Positions 35,503 through 47,487 of a DNA stretch of 64,000 nucleotides are shown piece by piece. How positions within the stretch are numbered: the first letter of the stretch is position 1; each line of letters begins with the position of its first letter. The notes under the pieces were generated by a model, which worked only from the letters and a program-made list of their open reading frames with translations, was not told the DNA's origin and made no database searches. A program made the translations under genes and the position numbers. Source of the DNA: Azoarcus sp. TTM-91 (lineage in GTDB: Bacteria; Pseudomonadota; Gammaproteobacteria; Burkholderiales; Rhodocyclaceae); assembly GCF_012911025.1 (NCBI RefSeq), contig NZ_WUEI01000006.1, positions 34,612 through 98,611 on the forward strand. Direction: 5' to 3'.

Positions 35503-36297
35503 ATGAGAAAGACCCTGGGCATGGCCGCGCTGGCGGCGGTGCTGGCGGGCGGCGCACAGGCGCAATCCACCGCCGACGAGATCGCCAAGTACCGCGAGAT
35601 GATCGCCGACGGCAATCCCGCCGAACTGTTCGAGATGGAAGGCGAAAGCCTGTGGAAGACGCCGCGCGGGCCGAAGAAGGCCACGCTGGAGCAATGCGAC
35701 CTCGGCCAGGGGCCGGGCGTGGTGGACGGCGCTTTCGCCCGCATGCCGCGCTATTTCGCTGATACCGGCCGGGTGCAGGACCTCGAATCCCGCCTCCTCA
35801 CCTGCATGGAAACCCTGCAGGGCATTCCCGCCTCCGCGGTGGTGGACGGCGACTGGAACAAGGGCGAGCGCAAGACCATGGATGCGCTGGCCGCCTACGT
35901 CGTCACCCATTCTCGTGGCCAGAAGATCCAGCTGGATCTCGCCAACCCGCAGACCCGCCGCATGTACGAGCTGGGCAAGCGCGCCTTCTACTACCGCAGC
36001 GGACCGATGGACTTCTCCTGTTCCACCTGCCATGGCGAGGACGGCAAGCGCATCCGCCTGCAGGACCTGCCCAACCTCACCCACAAGGAAGGTGCCATTG
36101 CCGCCTGGGGCAGCTGGCCGGCCTACCGGGTGTCCAACAGCCAGTTCTGGACCATGCAGCACCGCCTCAACGACTGCTTCCGCCAGCAGCGCACCGCCGA
36201 GCCGGAGTTCGCCTCCGAAGTGACGGTGGCGCTGTCGGTGTACATGGCGGCGACCGCCCAGGGCGGCGTGCTGCAAACCCCCGGACTCAAGCGTTGA
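35503..36297 (+). CDS. soxA: L-cysteine S-thiosulfotransferase subunit SoxA
   Basis: 264 residues. Signal peptide to GGAQA (about 20). A single haem site CSTCH lies at 173-177, and the catalytic ligand Cys225 (NDCFRQQR) is where thiosulfate is attached. Cys65 and Cys101 are the remnant disulfide of the lost N-terminal haem, so this is the monohaem SoxA type. With SoxX it joins thiosulfate to the SoxY cysteine. Confidence 0.96.
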   Translation: MRKTLGMAALAAVLAGGAQAQSTADEIAKYREMIADGNPAELFEMEGESLWKTPRGPKKATLEQCDLGQGPGVVDGAFARMPRYFADTGRVQDLESRLLTCMETLQGIPASAVVDGDWNKGERKTMDALAAYVVTHSRGQKIQLDLANPQTRRMYELGKRAFYYRSGPMDFSCSTCHGEDGKRIRLQDLPNLTHKEGAIAAWGSWPAYRVSNSQFWTMQHRLNDCFRQQRTAEPEFASEVTVALSVYMAATAQGGVLQTPGLKR

Positions 36298-36307
36298 GGT
36301 GCCCACG

Positions 36308-36925
36308 ATGAAAGCTGTTTCCATCCTGCGGCCGGCGCTTGCCGCCCTGCTGGCCGCCACCGCCGGCCTGAGCGCCGCCGCCGGCGAAGACTACGACGCG
36401 CAGACGCGCGAGATGATGCAGTCCTCCTTCAAGGAGAACGGCATCGCCAGCAAATACCGCCAGCTCCAGCTGGACTTCCAGAAAGCCTGTTCCGCCCTGG
36501 TGCCGCCCTCGGCCGCGGCCATGAAGCAGATCGAGGCCGAGCAGATGCAGACGGTGCGCTGGCCGGACGACGGCAAGTTCTTCGGCGACTGGAAGGAGGG
36601 CGAGAAGATCGCCCAGAGCGGCCGCGGCCTCACCTGGACAGACAAGGCCGGCGAGAGCAACGGCGGCGGCTGCTACAACTGCCACCAGCTGGCGCCGCAG
36701 GAACTCTCCTTCGGCACCATAGGCCCCAGCCTGCACCGCTACGGCAAGCTGCGCGGCAGCGACGAAGGCATGGTCAAGTACACCTGGGGCAAGCTGTGGA
36801 ACGCCAAGGCCTACAACGCCTGCTCGCAGATGCCGCGCATGGGCGACGCCCACATCCTCAGCGAAGCCCAGATCAAGCATGTGATGGCCTACCTGTTCGA
36901 CCCGGCTTCGCCGGTCAACCAGTAA
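36308..36925 (+). CDS. soxX: Sulfur oxidation c-type cytochrome SoxX
   Basis: 205 residues. Signal peptide to about residue 25, haem site CYNCH at 122-126, and the distal Met in CSQMPRMG. The long N-terminal helical extension before the haem domain fits larger SoxX forms. The ATG at 36308 has GAGG upstream; a GTG three codons earlier is less likely. Electrons from the SoxA reaction pass to this haem. A terminator-like hairpin follows the stop. Confidence 0.95.
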   Translation: MKAVSILRPALAALLAATAGLSAAAGEDYDAQTREMMQSSFKENGIASKYRQLQLDFQKACSALVPPSAAAMKQIEAEQMQTVRWPDDGKFFGDWKEGEKIAQSGRGLTWTDKAGESNGGGCYNCHQLAPQELSFGTIGPSLHRYGKLRGSDEGMVKYTWGKLWNAKAYNACSQMPRMGDAHILSEAQIKHVMAYLFDPASPVNQ

Positions 36926-36940
36926 GCTAGCCCGGCCAGC

Positions 36941-36972
36941 GGCGGTGCTTCTCGCGGAGCGCCGCCTTTTTT
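36941..36972 (+). terminator. Intrinsic terminator between soxX and soxB
   Basis: GGCGGTGCT (36941-36949) pairs with AGCGCCGCC (36958-36966) through nine pairs with one G-U, followed by six T residues (36967-36972). It begins 16 bases after the soxX stop and ends 56 bases before soxB, which reads the same way. It would reduce or separate soxB expression from soxYZAX. Confidence 0.75.
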
Positions 36973-37027
36973 CATTCCCGTTCTTCTGCTGTGGCCGATG
37001 CAGGCCGCAGGCCCGCGGAGCCCGCCC

Positions 37028-38749
37028 ATGTCCATGCATCGCCGAGAATTCCTGCAACTGCTGGCGGTGGCCGCCGCCGGCGGGCTGGCCTTGCACAACG
37101 GCGGGGCGGAGGCGGCGCGGGCCGGCGAGGCCTTCTACGACCTGCCGCGCTTCGGCAACGTCAGCCTGCTGCACATGACGGACTGCCACGCCCAGCTGTT
37201 GCCGCTGCGCTTCCGCGAGCCCTCGGTGAACCTGGGCGTCGGTGCCATGGCCGGGCAGGCGCCGCACCTGGTGGGCGAGCACCTGCTCAAGCGCTTCGGC
37301 ATTCCGCCCGGCAGCGCCGAGGCTCACGCCTTCACCTGCCTGGATTTCACCGAGGCGGCGCGTAACTACGGCAAGGTCGGCGGCTTCGCCCAGCTCGCTA
37401 CCCTGGTCAAGCGCTTGAAGGCGAGTCGCCCGGGCGCGCTGCTGCTGGATGGCGGCGATACCTGGCAGGGTTCCGCCACCGCGCTGTGGACCCGCGCCCA
37501 AGACATGGTGGACGCCGCCAAGCTGCTGGGAGTGGACGTGATGACGCTGCACTGGGAATCCACCTACGGTGCCGAGCGTGTCAAGGAAGTGGAGGAGAAG
37601 GACTTCGCCGGCCGCATCGACATCGTGGCGCAGAACGTGCGCACCACCGATTTCGAAGACCCGGTGTTCAAACCCTATGTGATCCGCGAGATCAACCGGG
37701 TGCCGGTGGCCATCATCGGCCAAGCCTTTCCCTATACGCCCATCGCCAACCCGCGCTGGCTGACGCCGGAGTGGAGCTTCGGCATCCAGGAACAGAGCCT
37801 GCAGCAGGCGGTGGAGCAGGCGCGCGCCGAGGGCGCCCAGGTGGTCGTGCTGCTGTCGCACAATGGCATGGATGTGGACCTCAAGCTGGCCTCGCGCGTC
37901 AGCGGCATCGACGCCATCTTCGGCGGCCACACCCATGACGGCGTGCCGGCGCCGGTGGTGGTGGCCAACCCCGGCGGCCGCACGCTGGTGACCAACGCCG
38001 GCTCCAACGGCAAGTTCCTCGGCGTGATGGACTTCGAGGTGAAGGACGGCCGGGTGGCCGACTTCCGCTACCGCCTGCTGCCGGTGTTCGCCGACCTGCT
38101 GCCGGCGGATGCCGAGATGGCCGCCTTCATCCAGCGGGTGCGCGCGCCCTTCGCCGGGCGCCTGGCCGAGCCGCTGGCGCATACCGAGGGCCTGCTCTAC
38201 CGCCGCGGCAACTTCAACGGCTCCTGGGATCAGTTGCTGCTGGACGCGCTGATGGCGGAGAAGGAGGCGGAGATCGCCTTTTCCCCCGGCTTCCGCTGGG
38301 GCACCACGCTGCTGCCGGGCGAGACCCTGACCATGGAGCAACTGATGGACCAGACCGCCATCACCTATCCCTGGACCACGGTGACGCGCATGACCGGCGC
38401 GATGATCAAGACGGTGCTGGAAGACGTCTGCGACAACCTCTTCAACCCCGATCCCTACTATCAGCAGGGCGGCGACATGGTGCGGGTGGGCGGGCTGCAG
38501 TACGCCTGCGAACCGGGCGCGGCCATGGGCCGGCGCATCAGCGACATGCGCCTGGACGGCAAGCCGCTGGAGGCGGACAAGCTTTACACCGTGGCCGGCT
38601 GGGCGCCGGTGGCGGAAGAGGCGCGGGAGGCCGGCGAGCCGGTGTGGGAGGTGGTGGCGCGCTACCTGCGCGGCCGCGGGGTGGTGCCGCTGGTCACGCC
38701 GACCCAGCCGGTACTGAAGGGCGTGGCGGGCAATCCCGGCTTGATCTGA
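37028..38749 (+). CDS. soxB: Thiosulfohydrolase SoxB
   Basis: 573 residues. A Tat signal (RREFLQLL, about 5-12) precedes a metallophosphoesterase-like domain with LLHMTDCHAQLLPL and LDGGDTWQG, the dimanganese ligands, VLLSHNGMD and GGHTHDG, and then a 5'-nucleotidase-type C-terminal domain. It releases sulfate from SoxY-bound S-thiosulfonate. The ATG at 37028 opens the Tat peptide; a longer frame upstream lacks support. No soxCD follows; aceK is convergent. Confidence 0.96.
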   Translation: MSMHRREFLQLLAVAAAGGLALHNGGAEAARAGEAFYDLPRFGNVSLLHMTDCHAQLLPLRFREPSVNLGVGAMAGQAPHLVGEHLLKRFGIPPGSAEAHAFTCLDFTEAARNYGKVGGFAQLATLVKRLKASRPGALLLDGGDTWQGSATALWTRAQDMVDAAKLLGVDVMTLHWESTYGAERVKEVEEKDFAGRIDIVAQNVRTTDFEDPVFKPYVIREINRVPVAIIGQAFPYTPIANPRWLTPEWSFGIQEQSLQQAVEQARAEGAQVVVLLSHNGMDVDLKLASRVSGIDAIFGGHTHDGVPAPVVVANPGGRTLVTNAGSNGKFLGVMDFEVKDGRVADFRYRLLPVFADLLPADAEMAAFIQRVRAPFAGRLAEPLAHTEGLLYRRGNFNGSWDQLLLDALMAEKEAEIAFSPGFRWGTTLLPGETLTMEQLMDQTAITYPWTTVTRMTGAMIKTVLEDVCDNLFNPDPYYQQGGDMVRVGGLQYACEPGAAMGRRISDMRLDGKPLEADKLYTVAGWAPVAEEAREAGEPVWEVVARYLRGRGVVPLVTPTQPVLKGVAGNPGLI

Positions 38750-38777
38750 GAATGGCCGGCCAGATGAGCTGGCGGGC

Positions 38778-40547
38778 TCAGTCCGCCGGAAGCGGCCGCC
38801 GGCGCGGAAAGAGATTGCAGAAGCGCAGCTCCACCGGGTAGGGGAAAAAGTCCTCCACATAACCGCTGCGTATCTTGTCTTGCGCCGCGCGCCAGAAGTC
38901 CGGCTGCAGCAGGTCGGCGTGGTGCTTGAGGAAGGCCTTGCGCACCCGCGGCTGGCCGAGCAAGAAGGTGGCGAATTCCTCCGGGAACACGTCCATCGGC
39001 CCGGCGGTGTACCAGGGCTCGCCGGACAATTCCATCTCCTCGTAGGGCGCCGGCGGAATGCGGCGGAAGTGCATGCTGGTCATGTACTCGATCTCGTCGT
39101 AGTCGTAGAACACGACGCGGCCGTAGCGGGTGACGCCAAAGTTCTTCCACAGCATGTCGCCGGGGAAGATGTTGGCGATGGCCAGTTCGCGGATGGCGTT
39201 GCCATACTCGCGCACCGCATGCTCCACCTCCTCGTCGTTGGCCTGCTCCAGGTAGAGGTTGAGCGGCGTCATCCGGCGCTCGATGTAGAGGTGCTTGATG
39301 ACCAGGCTGTCGCCCTCGATCTCGAAGCAGGAAGGCGCCAGCTGGCGCAACTCCTCCAGCAGCTCCGGATGGAAGCGCGACAGCGGCAGCGCCGCGTAGG
39401 AGAACTCCAGCGTGTCCGCCATGCGGCCCACCCGGTCCACCTGCTTCACTAGCAGGTACTTGCGCTTCACCGTGGCGCGGTCGACGTTCTTGGTGCTGCC
39501 GAACACATCCTTGATCACCTTGAACACATAGGGGTAGGACGGCAGCGTGAACACCAGCATCACCAGCCCGCGTATGCCGGGCGCGACGATGAACTGATCG
39601 TTGGAATGGCGCAGGTGGGCAAGCAGGTCGCGGAAGAACATGGTCTTGCCCTGCTTGCCCAGGCCCAGCATGGTGTAGAGCTCGCTGCGCGGCTTGTTGG
39701 GCATGATGGAACGCAGGAACTGCACGTAGCCGGAAGGCACCTCCATGTCCACCATGAAGTAGGCGCGCGACAGCGAGAACAGCACCGATATGCGCCAGGC
39801 GTCCAGCAGCACCGTGTCAATGTAGAGCAGGCCCTGGGCGTTGTGCCGTACCGCCAGGGTGAAGGGGTATTCCTGGTAGCCGTTGATGGCCTTGCCGATG
39901 ATGTAGGCCGTCTTGTTGCGGTAGAAGGCGGCGTACAGCACCTGCAGCTGGCAATTCACCTCCATCTTCGGCCAGTGGCCCAGGTGCTGGTGGGCGGTGC
40001 GCAGGATGTAGCGGATGTCCCGCTCCAGGTTCTCGAAGGGGCGCTGCCAGTCGAAGTCCTCGATGATGTCCCGCAGCGTGCCGGCCAGGCCGCGGTCGCG
40101 CGGGTAGTAGCTGGAATACACCGGCGGGTAGGACTCGATGTACTCGGTGGAGGCGGCCGGGCGGGCGAACAGGTAGTCGTTGTTGAAATAGGTGCGGTGC
40201 AGGATGCGGCAGCACACCGAGTTGAAGAAGCTCTCCGCCAGCTCCGGCTGTTTGTGCTTGATCAGCATGGCGATGAAATGGTGCTTCACCTGCTGCCAGG
40301 TGGCGTCGTCCACCGAGTCGGCATGGAACTCGCGGTGCAGGCGCTGCACCGTCTCGTCCACCCGGTCGTCGTAGAACTGCACCCGGTCGCGCACCGCGTC
40401 CAGCTGGGCCTGCCATTCGGCGGCCTCGAAGAATTCCTTGGCTCGCCGCGAGGTCTCGCGAAAGATGCGGTAGTGCTTGTTGAAGCCTTCGATGAGGGCC
40501 TGGGCGATCGCGAGCGACACCGGGCTATTCCTGTAGGGCGCGTCCAT
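38778..40547 (-). CDS. aceK: Isocitrate dehydrogenase kinase/phosphatase
   Basis: 589 residues. It switches the dimeric isocitrate dehydrogenase off and on by phosphorylating or dephosphorylating one serine, diverting carbon to the glyoxylate shunt. The ATP-binding region is in APGIRGLVMLVFTLPSYPYV and VFKVIKD; the catalytic loop GDMLWKNFGVTRYGRVVFYD continues into YDEIEYM. The ATG at 40547 has AGGGGAAA upstream; a TTG seven codons earlier is less likely. Its target icd (44 kb, Ser111) is nearby, but here aceK is not in an operon with aceA or aceB as in enterobacteria. Confidence 0.96.
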   Translation of the reverse strand: MDAPYRNSPVSLAIAQALIEGFNKHYRIFRETSRRAKEFFEAAEWQAQLDAVRDRVQFYDDRVDETVQRLHREFHADSVDDATWQQVKHHFIAMLIKHKQPELAESFFNSVCCRILHRTYFNNDYLFARPAASTEYIESYPPVYSSYYPRDRGLAGTLRDIIEDFDWQRPFENLERDIRYILRTAHQHLGHWPKMEVNCQLQVLYAAFYRNKTAYIIGKAINGYQEYPFTLAVRHNAQGLLYIDTVLLDAWRISVLFSLSRAYFMVDMEVPSGYVQFLRSIMPNKPRSELYTMLGLGKQGKTMFFRDLLAHLRHSNDQFIVAPGIRGLVMLVFTLPSYPYVFKVIKDVFGSTKNVDRATVKRKYLLVKQVDRVGRMADTLEFSYAALPLSRFHPELLEELRQLAPSCFEIEGDSLVIKHLYIERRMTPLNLYLEQANDEEVEHAVREYGNAIRELAIANIFPGDMLWKNFGVTRYGRVVFYDYDEIEYMTSMHFRRIPPAPYEEMELSGEPWYTAGPMDVFPEEFATFLLGQPRVRKAFLKHHADLLQPDFWRAAQDKIRSGYVEDFFPYPVELRFCNLFPRRRPLPAD

Positions 40548-40761
40548 CTCGGCTTTCCCCTGGGGCAATGCGCACAGGATACGCAGCCGCGAGGCGCTGG
40601 CAACAGCCGGCGCAAGAGGCCCTGTTCGCTGGCCCGCAGGCGTGCTTGAAAGGCCGGGGGGACGAACGGAGGGCGCGGCCCGGCCGGTGCGTGGCGGGGC
40701 TGGGCGGAGGCCGCTTAGCAGAGGAAAAACAAGGACTTGATGGCTCCGGTCGGTGCATTTT

Positions 40762-40867
40762 TTGATACTTGGTCCGGGAAGTCTTATATCTTTTATCTTC
40801 TGTATTTTTTCATATTGTGAAAGCCTGTTTTACTTCTGGCGTGCACGCCGGGTCGCGGCGCTATAAT
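40762..40867 (+). promoter_or_regulatory. AT-rich promoter region of monomeric icd
   Basis: The 547-base aceK/icd intergenic region (40548-41094) contains two promoter candidates. TTGATA (40762-40767), a 17-base spacer and TATATC (40785-40790) is one; a consensus TATAAT at 40862-40867 with weak -35 is the other. The element TCTTATATCTTTTAT (40782-40796) matches 14 of 15 bases of the aceA upstream motif. The rest of the region shows nothing else. Confidence 0.5.
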
Positions 40868-41094
40868 GCGGCGCTCGAAAAGTCGGTTGGGAGTCGCGAG
40901 GCACCGCGGAGGCAGACAAGCCGCGGGCGTGCCGGAAGTGGCTGCGCACAGGGCGGGAGACAGTCGCGGGTGAGCGCGCTCTCCATGCCGGGCCCGCGTT
41001 CCCCATGTCTTTCGACGCGCTGGCGCCCCCGGGCCACCGCCCGTCCGCGCCATCGTTCGATCAGCGCACCCAGACCATGAGGGAGAAACAAGCA

Positions 41095-43329
<2,235 letters not shown>

Positions 43330-43397
43330 TACGCTGCACAGCAATCAACGGCTTGGAAGCGCGCTGACCTAGGCGCGCCTCCTGCCGTGAAAGGGAG

Positions 43398-43428
43398 AAC
43401 GCCGGGCTGGTCCCGGCGTTTTTCTTTT
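43398..43428 (+). terminator. Terminator of monomeric icd
   Basis: AACGCCGGG-CTGGT-CCCGGCGTT followed by a T-rich tail (TTTTCTTTT), 68 bases after the stop. Confidence 0.88.
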
Positions 43429-43621
43429 CCGCTTCCCCTGGCCTTGCCCGGGTTTCCCCCTGCGTTGGCCCTGCCGGCGTTTCATGGATAATCGAAACGC
43501 AGTCCGGTCAAGGCGGCTCCGGCCGATCAGCAAGAAAAATCCCGTACAGGGATGGACATCGCCGGCCGACGGTCGCAAAGGCAAATCCGTTTGTCCAACG
43601 CGCACACCAGGAGGGGCAGCA

Positions 43622-44866
<1,245 letters not shown>

Positions 44867-44891
44867 AACGCGCCTGGGTGGCGCAAACCGG

Positions 44892-44920
44892 CAAGGCCGC
44901 CGCCCAGGGCGGCCTTCTTC
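44892..44920 (+). terminator. Terminator of dimeric icd
   Basis: AAGGCCGCC-GCCCA-GGGCGGCCTT type stem followed by CTTC, about 25 bases after the stop. The T-run is short. Confidence 0.65.
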
Positions 44921-44937
44921 ATTGCGCCGGTGGAAAG

Positions 44938-44967
44938 TGAAAAGCCCCGCCGGTGGCCGGCGGGGCT
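44938..44967 (-). terminator. Terminator of the sodium:solute symporter operon
   Basis: On the minus strand AGCCCCGCCGG-CCAC-CCGGCGGGGCTTTT forms an eleven-pair stem with a T-tail, about 25 bases after the symporter stop. Confidence 0.85.
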
Positions 44968-44991
44968 GTGCTCAGGGCAAGCCTGCGGGTA

Positions 44992-46779
44992 TCAGTGGCT
45001 GTGGGCGAGCCCGGAGCCGCGCGGCGTGCGGATGTCCTCCACCATATGCTGGATGTGGTCCGGGCATGGCGCGGTGAGCTTGGACACCACCAGGGCGACG
45101 ACCACGTTGAGGATGGCGCCCACCATGCCTATCCCTTCGGGCGAGATGCCGAACAGCCAGTTGGCCGGAATGTTTTCCGCCATCGGCGTGATGAAGATGC
45201 CCTTGAAGTAGAGGATGTAGCCGAAGGTGAAGCCCAGGCCGACGAGCATGCCGCTGATCGCGCCTTCCTTGTTCATCGTCTTGCTGAAGATGCCCAGCAG
45301 GATGGTGGGGAAGAGCGAGGCGCAGGCAAGGCCGAAGGCGAAGGCCACCACCTGGGCGACGAACCCTGGCGGGTTGTAGCCGAGGTAGCCGGCGATCATC
45401 ACAGCCACTGCAGCCGCCAGGCGGCCCGCCAGCAACTCGGATTTCTCCGAGATGTGCGGCATGAACACCCCTTTCAGCAGGTCGTGGGAGATAGCCGCCG
45501 AGATCACCAGCAGCAACCCCGCCGCGGTGGACAGCGCGGCGGCGATGCCGCCTGCCGCCACCAGCGCGATCACCCAGTTCGGCAGGCCCGCGACCTCGGG
45601 GTTGGCGAGCACCATGATGTCGTTATCCACGGTGAGCTCGTTGCCCTTCCAGCCTGCGGCCTCCGCCCGGGCGGTGAAGCCGGCGCTGGTGTTCTTGTCG
45701 TTGTAGTACTGGATGCGGCCATCGCCGTTCTTGTCCTCGAACTTCAGCAGGCCGGTCTGCTCCCAGCGCCGCATCCATTCTGGCCGGGCCTCATAGAGCA
45801 GCGCCGAATCGGTGGCGAACAGGTCGCCCCCGCTGGCGGTGACCGCACTGTTCACCGTGGCATGGACGTTGTACCTGGCCATGGCGCCCACCGCCGGCGC
45901 AGTGGTGTAGAGGATGGCGATGAAGACCAGCGCCCAGCCGGCGGACGAGCGCGCGTCCTTCACCTTGGGCACGGTGAAGAAGCGCACGATCACGTGGGGC
46001 AGGCCCGCGGTGCCCGCCATCAGGGCGAAGGTGATGGCGAAGATGTTGATCGTCGACATGCTGGACGAGGTGTAGGCGGCAAAGCCCAGCTCCTGCACCA
46101 CCGTGTCCAGCTTGTGCAGGAAGGGTTCGCCGCTTTCCACCGTACCGCCCAGGCCCAGCTGTGGCAGAGGGTTGCCGGTGATCTGCAGGGCGATGAACAC
46201 CGCCGGGATGGTGTAGGCGAAGATCAGCACCACGTATTGCGCCACCTGGGTGTAGGTGATGCCCTTCATGCCGCCGAGCACCGCGTAGAAGAACACCAGG
46301 CCCATGCCGGTGATCAGGCCGGTGGTGATGTCCACCTCCAGGAAGCGGGAGAACACGATGCCAACGCCGCGCATCTGCCCCGCCACATAGGTGAAGGAGA
46401 TGAAGATCAGGCAGACCACGGCGACGATGCGGGCGGTGCGGGAGTAATAGCGGTCGCCGATGAATTCCGGCACGGTGAATTTGCCGAACTTGCGCAGGTA
46501 GGGCGCAAGCAGCACCGCCAGCAACACGTAGCCGCCGGTCCAGCCCATCAGGTAGACCGACCCGCCGTAGCCGAGGAAGGCGATGAGGCCGGCCATCGAG
46601 ATGAAGGACGCGGCGGACATCCAGTCGGCCGCCGTCGCCATGCCATTCACCACCGGGTGCACCCCGCCGCCAGCGACGTAGAACTCGCCGGTACTGGCCG
46701 CGCGGGCCCAGATGGCAACGCCGATGTAGAGGACGAAGGACAGGCCGACGATGATGTAAGTGAGCAGTTTCAGGTCCAT
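44992..46779 (-). CDS. Sodium:solute symporter, large subunit (VC_2705-like, acetate/organic-acid type)
   Basis: 595 residues, about 13 membrane spans, SSS family. FYVAGGGVHPVVNGMATAADWM and the SAASFISMAGLIAFLGYGG region contain the sodium-site helix. It belongs to the subgroup that requires a DUF4212 small subunit, present just upstream. A hydrophilic insertion includes FEDKNGDGRIQYYNDKN, which reads like a calcium-binding EF-hand loop. Substrates of this group include acetate and other short organic acids; a role in acetate uptake fits the glyoxylate genes nearby but is inference. The ATG at 46779 is 11 bases after the small-subunit stop. Confidence 0.9.
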   Translation of the reverse strand: MDLKLLTYIIVGLSFVLYIGVAIWARAASTGEFYVAGGGVHPVVNGMATAADWMSAASFISMAGLIAFLGYGGSVYLMGWTGGYVLLAVLLAPYLRKFGKFTVPEFIGDRYYSRTARIVAVVCLIFISFTYVAGQMRGVGIVFSRFLEVDITTGLITGMGLVFFYAVLGGMKGITYTQVAQYVVLIFAYTIPAVFIALQITGNPLPQLGLGGTVESGEPFLHKLDTVVQELGFAAYTSSSMSTINIFAITFALMAGTAGLPHVIVRFFTVPKVKDARSSAGWALVFIAILYTTAPAVGAMARYNVHATVNSAVTASGGDLFATDSALLYEARPEWMRRWEQTGLLKFEDKNGDGRIQYYNDKNTSAGFTARAEAAGWKGNELTVDNDIMVLANPEVAGLPNWVIALVAAGGIAAALSTAAGLLLVISAAISHDLLKGVFMPHISEKSELLAGRLAAAVAVMIAGYLGYNPPGFVAQVVAFAFGLACASLFPTILLGIFSKTMNKEGAISGMLVGLGFTFGYILYFKGIFITPMAENIPANWLFGISPEGIGMVGAILNVVVALVVSKLTAPCPDHIQHMVEDIRTPRGSGLAHSH

Positions 46780-46790
46780 GTGCCTATCCC

Positions 46791-47051
46791 TCAGTCTTCG
46801 TGGACGTCGTGTTCGCGGTCGATCTTGTTCATGCGCGCCGCGTACCAGAAGATCAGCGCCAGGAAGGCGTAGATCGAGCCCTGCTGGGCGAACCAGAAGC
46901 CGAGCGGATAACCGCCGAGGTGGATGCCATCGAGAATCGGCCGCAGCAGAATGCCGAAGCCGTAGGACACGATGAACCACAGGACCAGTACGGTGGTCAG
47001 CAAACCCAGCGTTGCCCGCCAGTAAGCTTCCCCTCCATTGGGCTTTTCCAT
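46791..47051 (-). CDS. DUF4212 symporter small subunit
   Basis: 86 residues with two membrane helices (LGLLTTVLVLWFIVSYGFGI and FAQQGSIYAFLALIFWYAAR) and the family pattern HLGGYPLGFWFAQQGS. It is the partner of the SSS symporter encoded directly downstream. The ATG at 47051 has GGAGACAAGC upstream. It is related to the second DUF4212 gene at 47219-47482. Confidence 0.92.
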   Translation of the reverse strand: MEKPNGGEAYWRATLGLLTTVLVLWFIVSYGFGILLRPILDGIHLGGYPLGFWFAQQGSIYAFLALIFWYAARMNKIDREHDVHED

Positions 47052-47218
47052 TGCTTGTCTCCTCTTATGCGTTCTTCGGTGTGGAAGGCCCGTGCCGCAA
47101 CGAAGGGCGTGGAATCCTGTTGAACCGGTCGCAGCGGACGGACTTGCGCAGTATTGGAAGAGAAAGCTTACAAGTTCCTTATAAAAATCTGATTGTTTTA
47201 TTTAATTTTTCTATTTGA
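47052..47218. promoter_or_regulatory. AT-rich gap between two DUF4212 genes, probable promoter
   Basis: The 47165-47218 part is strikingly AT-rich (TTATAAAAATCTGATTGTTT and neighbours) in a GC-rich region, which suggests a promoter for the downstream small-subunit/symporter pair. No exact boxes are assigned. Confidence 0.35.
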
Positions 47219-47482
47219 TTAACGCCGGTGTTCGCCTACGCCGTAGTGCTTATCCAGGCGGTTCATGGCCAGTACGTAGACGCCGATGATCAGCAGATAA
47301 ACCAGCGGCGTGCCTTGCGCGAAGACATAGAAGCCCAGCGGAAAGCCGAGGAAGACGATGTCGTTCAACGCGGTGGCGTAGTAGCCGGGCACGAAGGACA
47401 CGAGGAACCACAGGGCGAGCAGGCTCAGCGTCAGGGTGAGGTTGCGGCGCCAGTAGGCGCGGTGTCTGGCGGTCAGCGTCAT
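47219..47482 (-). CDS. Second DUF4212 small-subunit-like protein
   Basis: 87 residues with two membrane helices and the same family pattern (FLGFPLGFYVFAQGTPLVYLL ending MNRLDKHYG). It resembles the small subunit at 46791-47051 but has no large subunit directly downstream; the only symporter large subunit nearby already has its own partner. It begins six bases after the EF-G-like gene stop in the same direction. It may be an alternative partner for the same transporter or a relic of a duplicated pair. Confidence 0.85.
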   Translation of the reverse strand: MTLTARHRAYWRRNLTLTLSLLALWFLVSFVPGYYATALNDIVFLGFPLGFYVFAQGTPLVYLLIIGVYVLAMNRLDKHYGVGEHRR

Positions 47483-47487
47483 GGCGG

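Noticed and set aside
36287..38860. Long minus-strand frame opposite soxX-soxB
   Set aside because: Shadow of soxB and soxX, whose motifs are complete on the plus strand.
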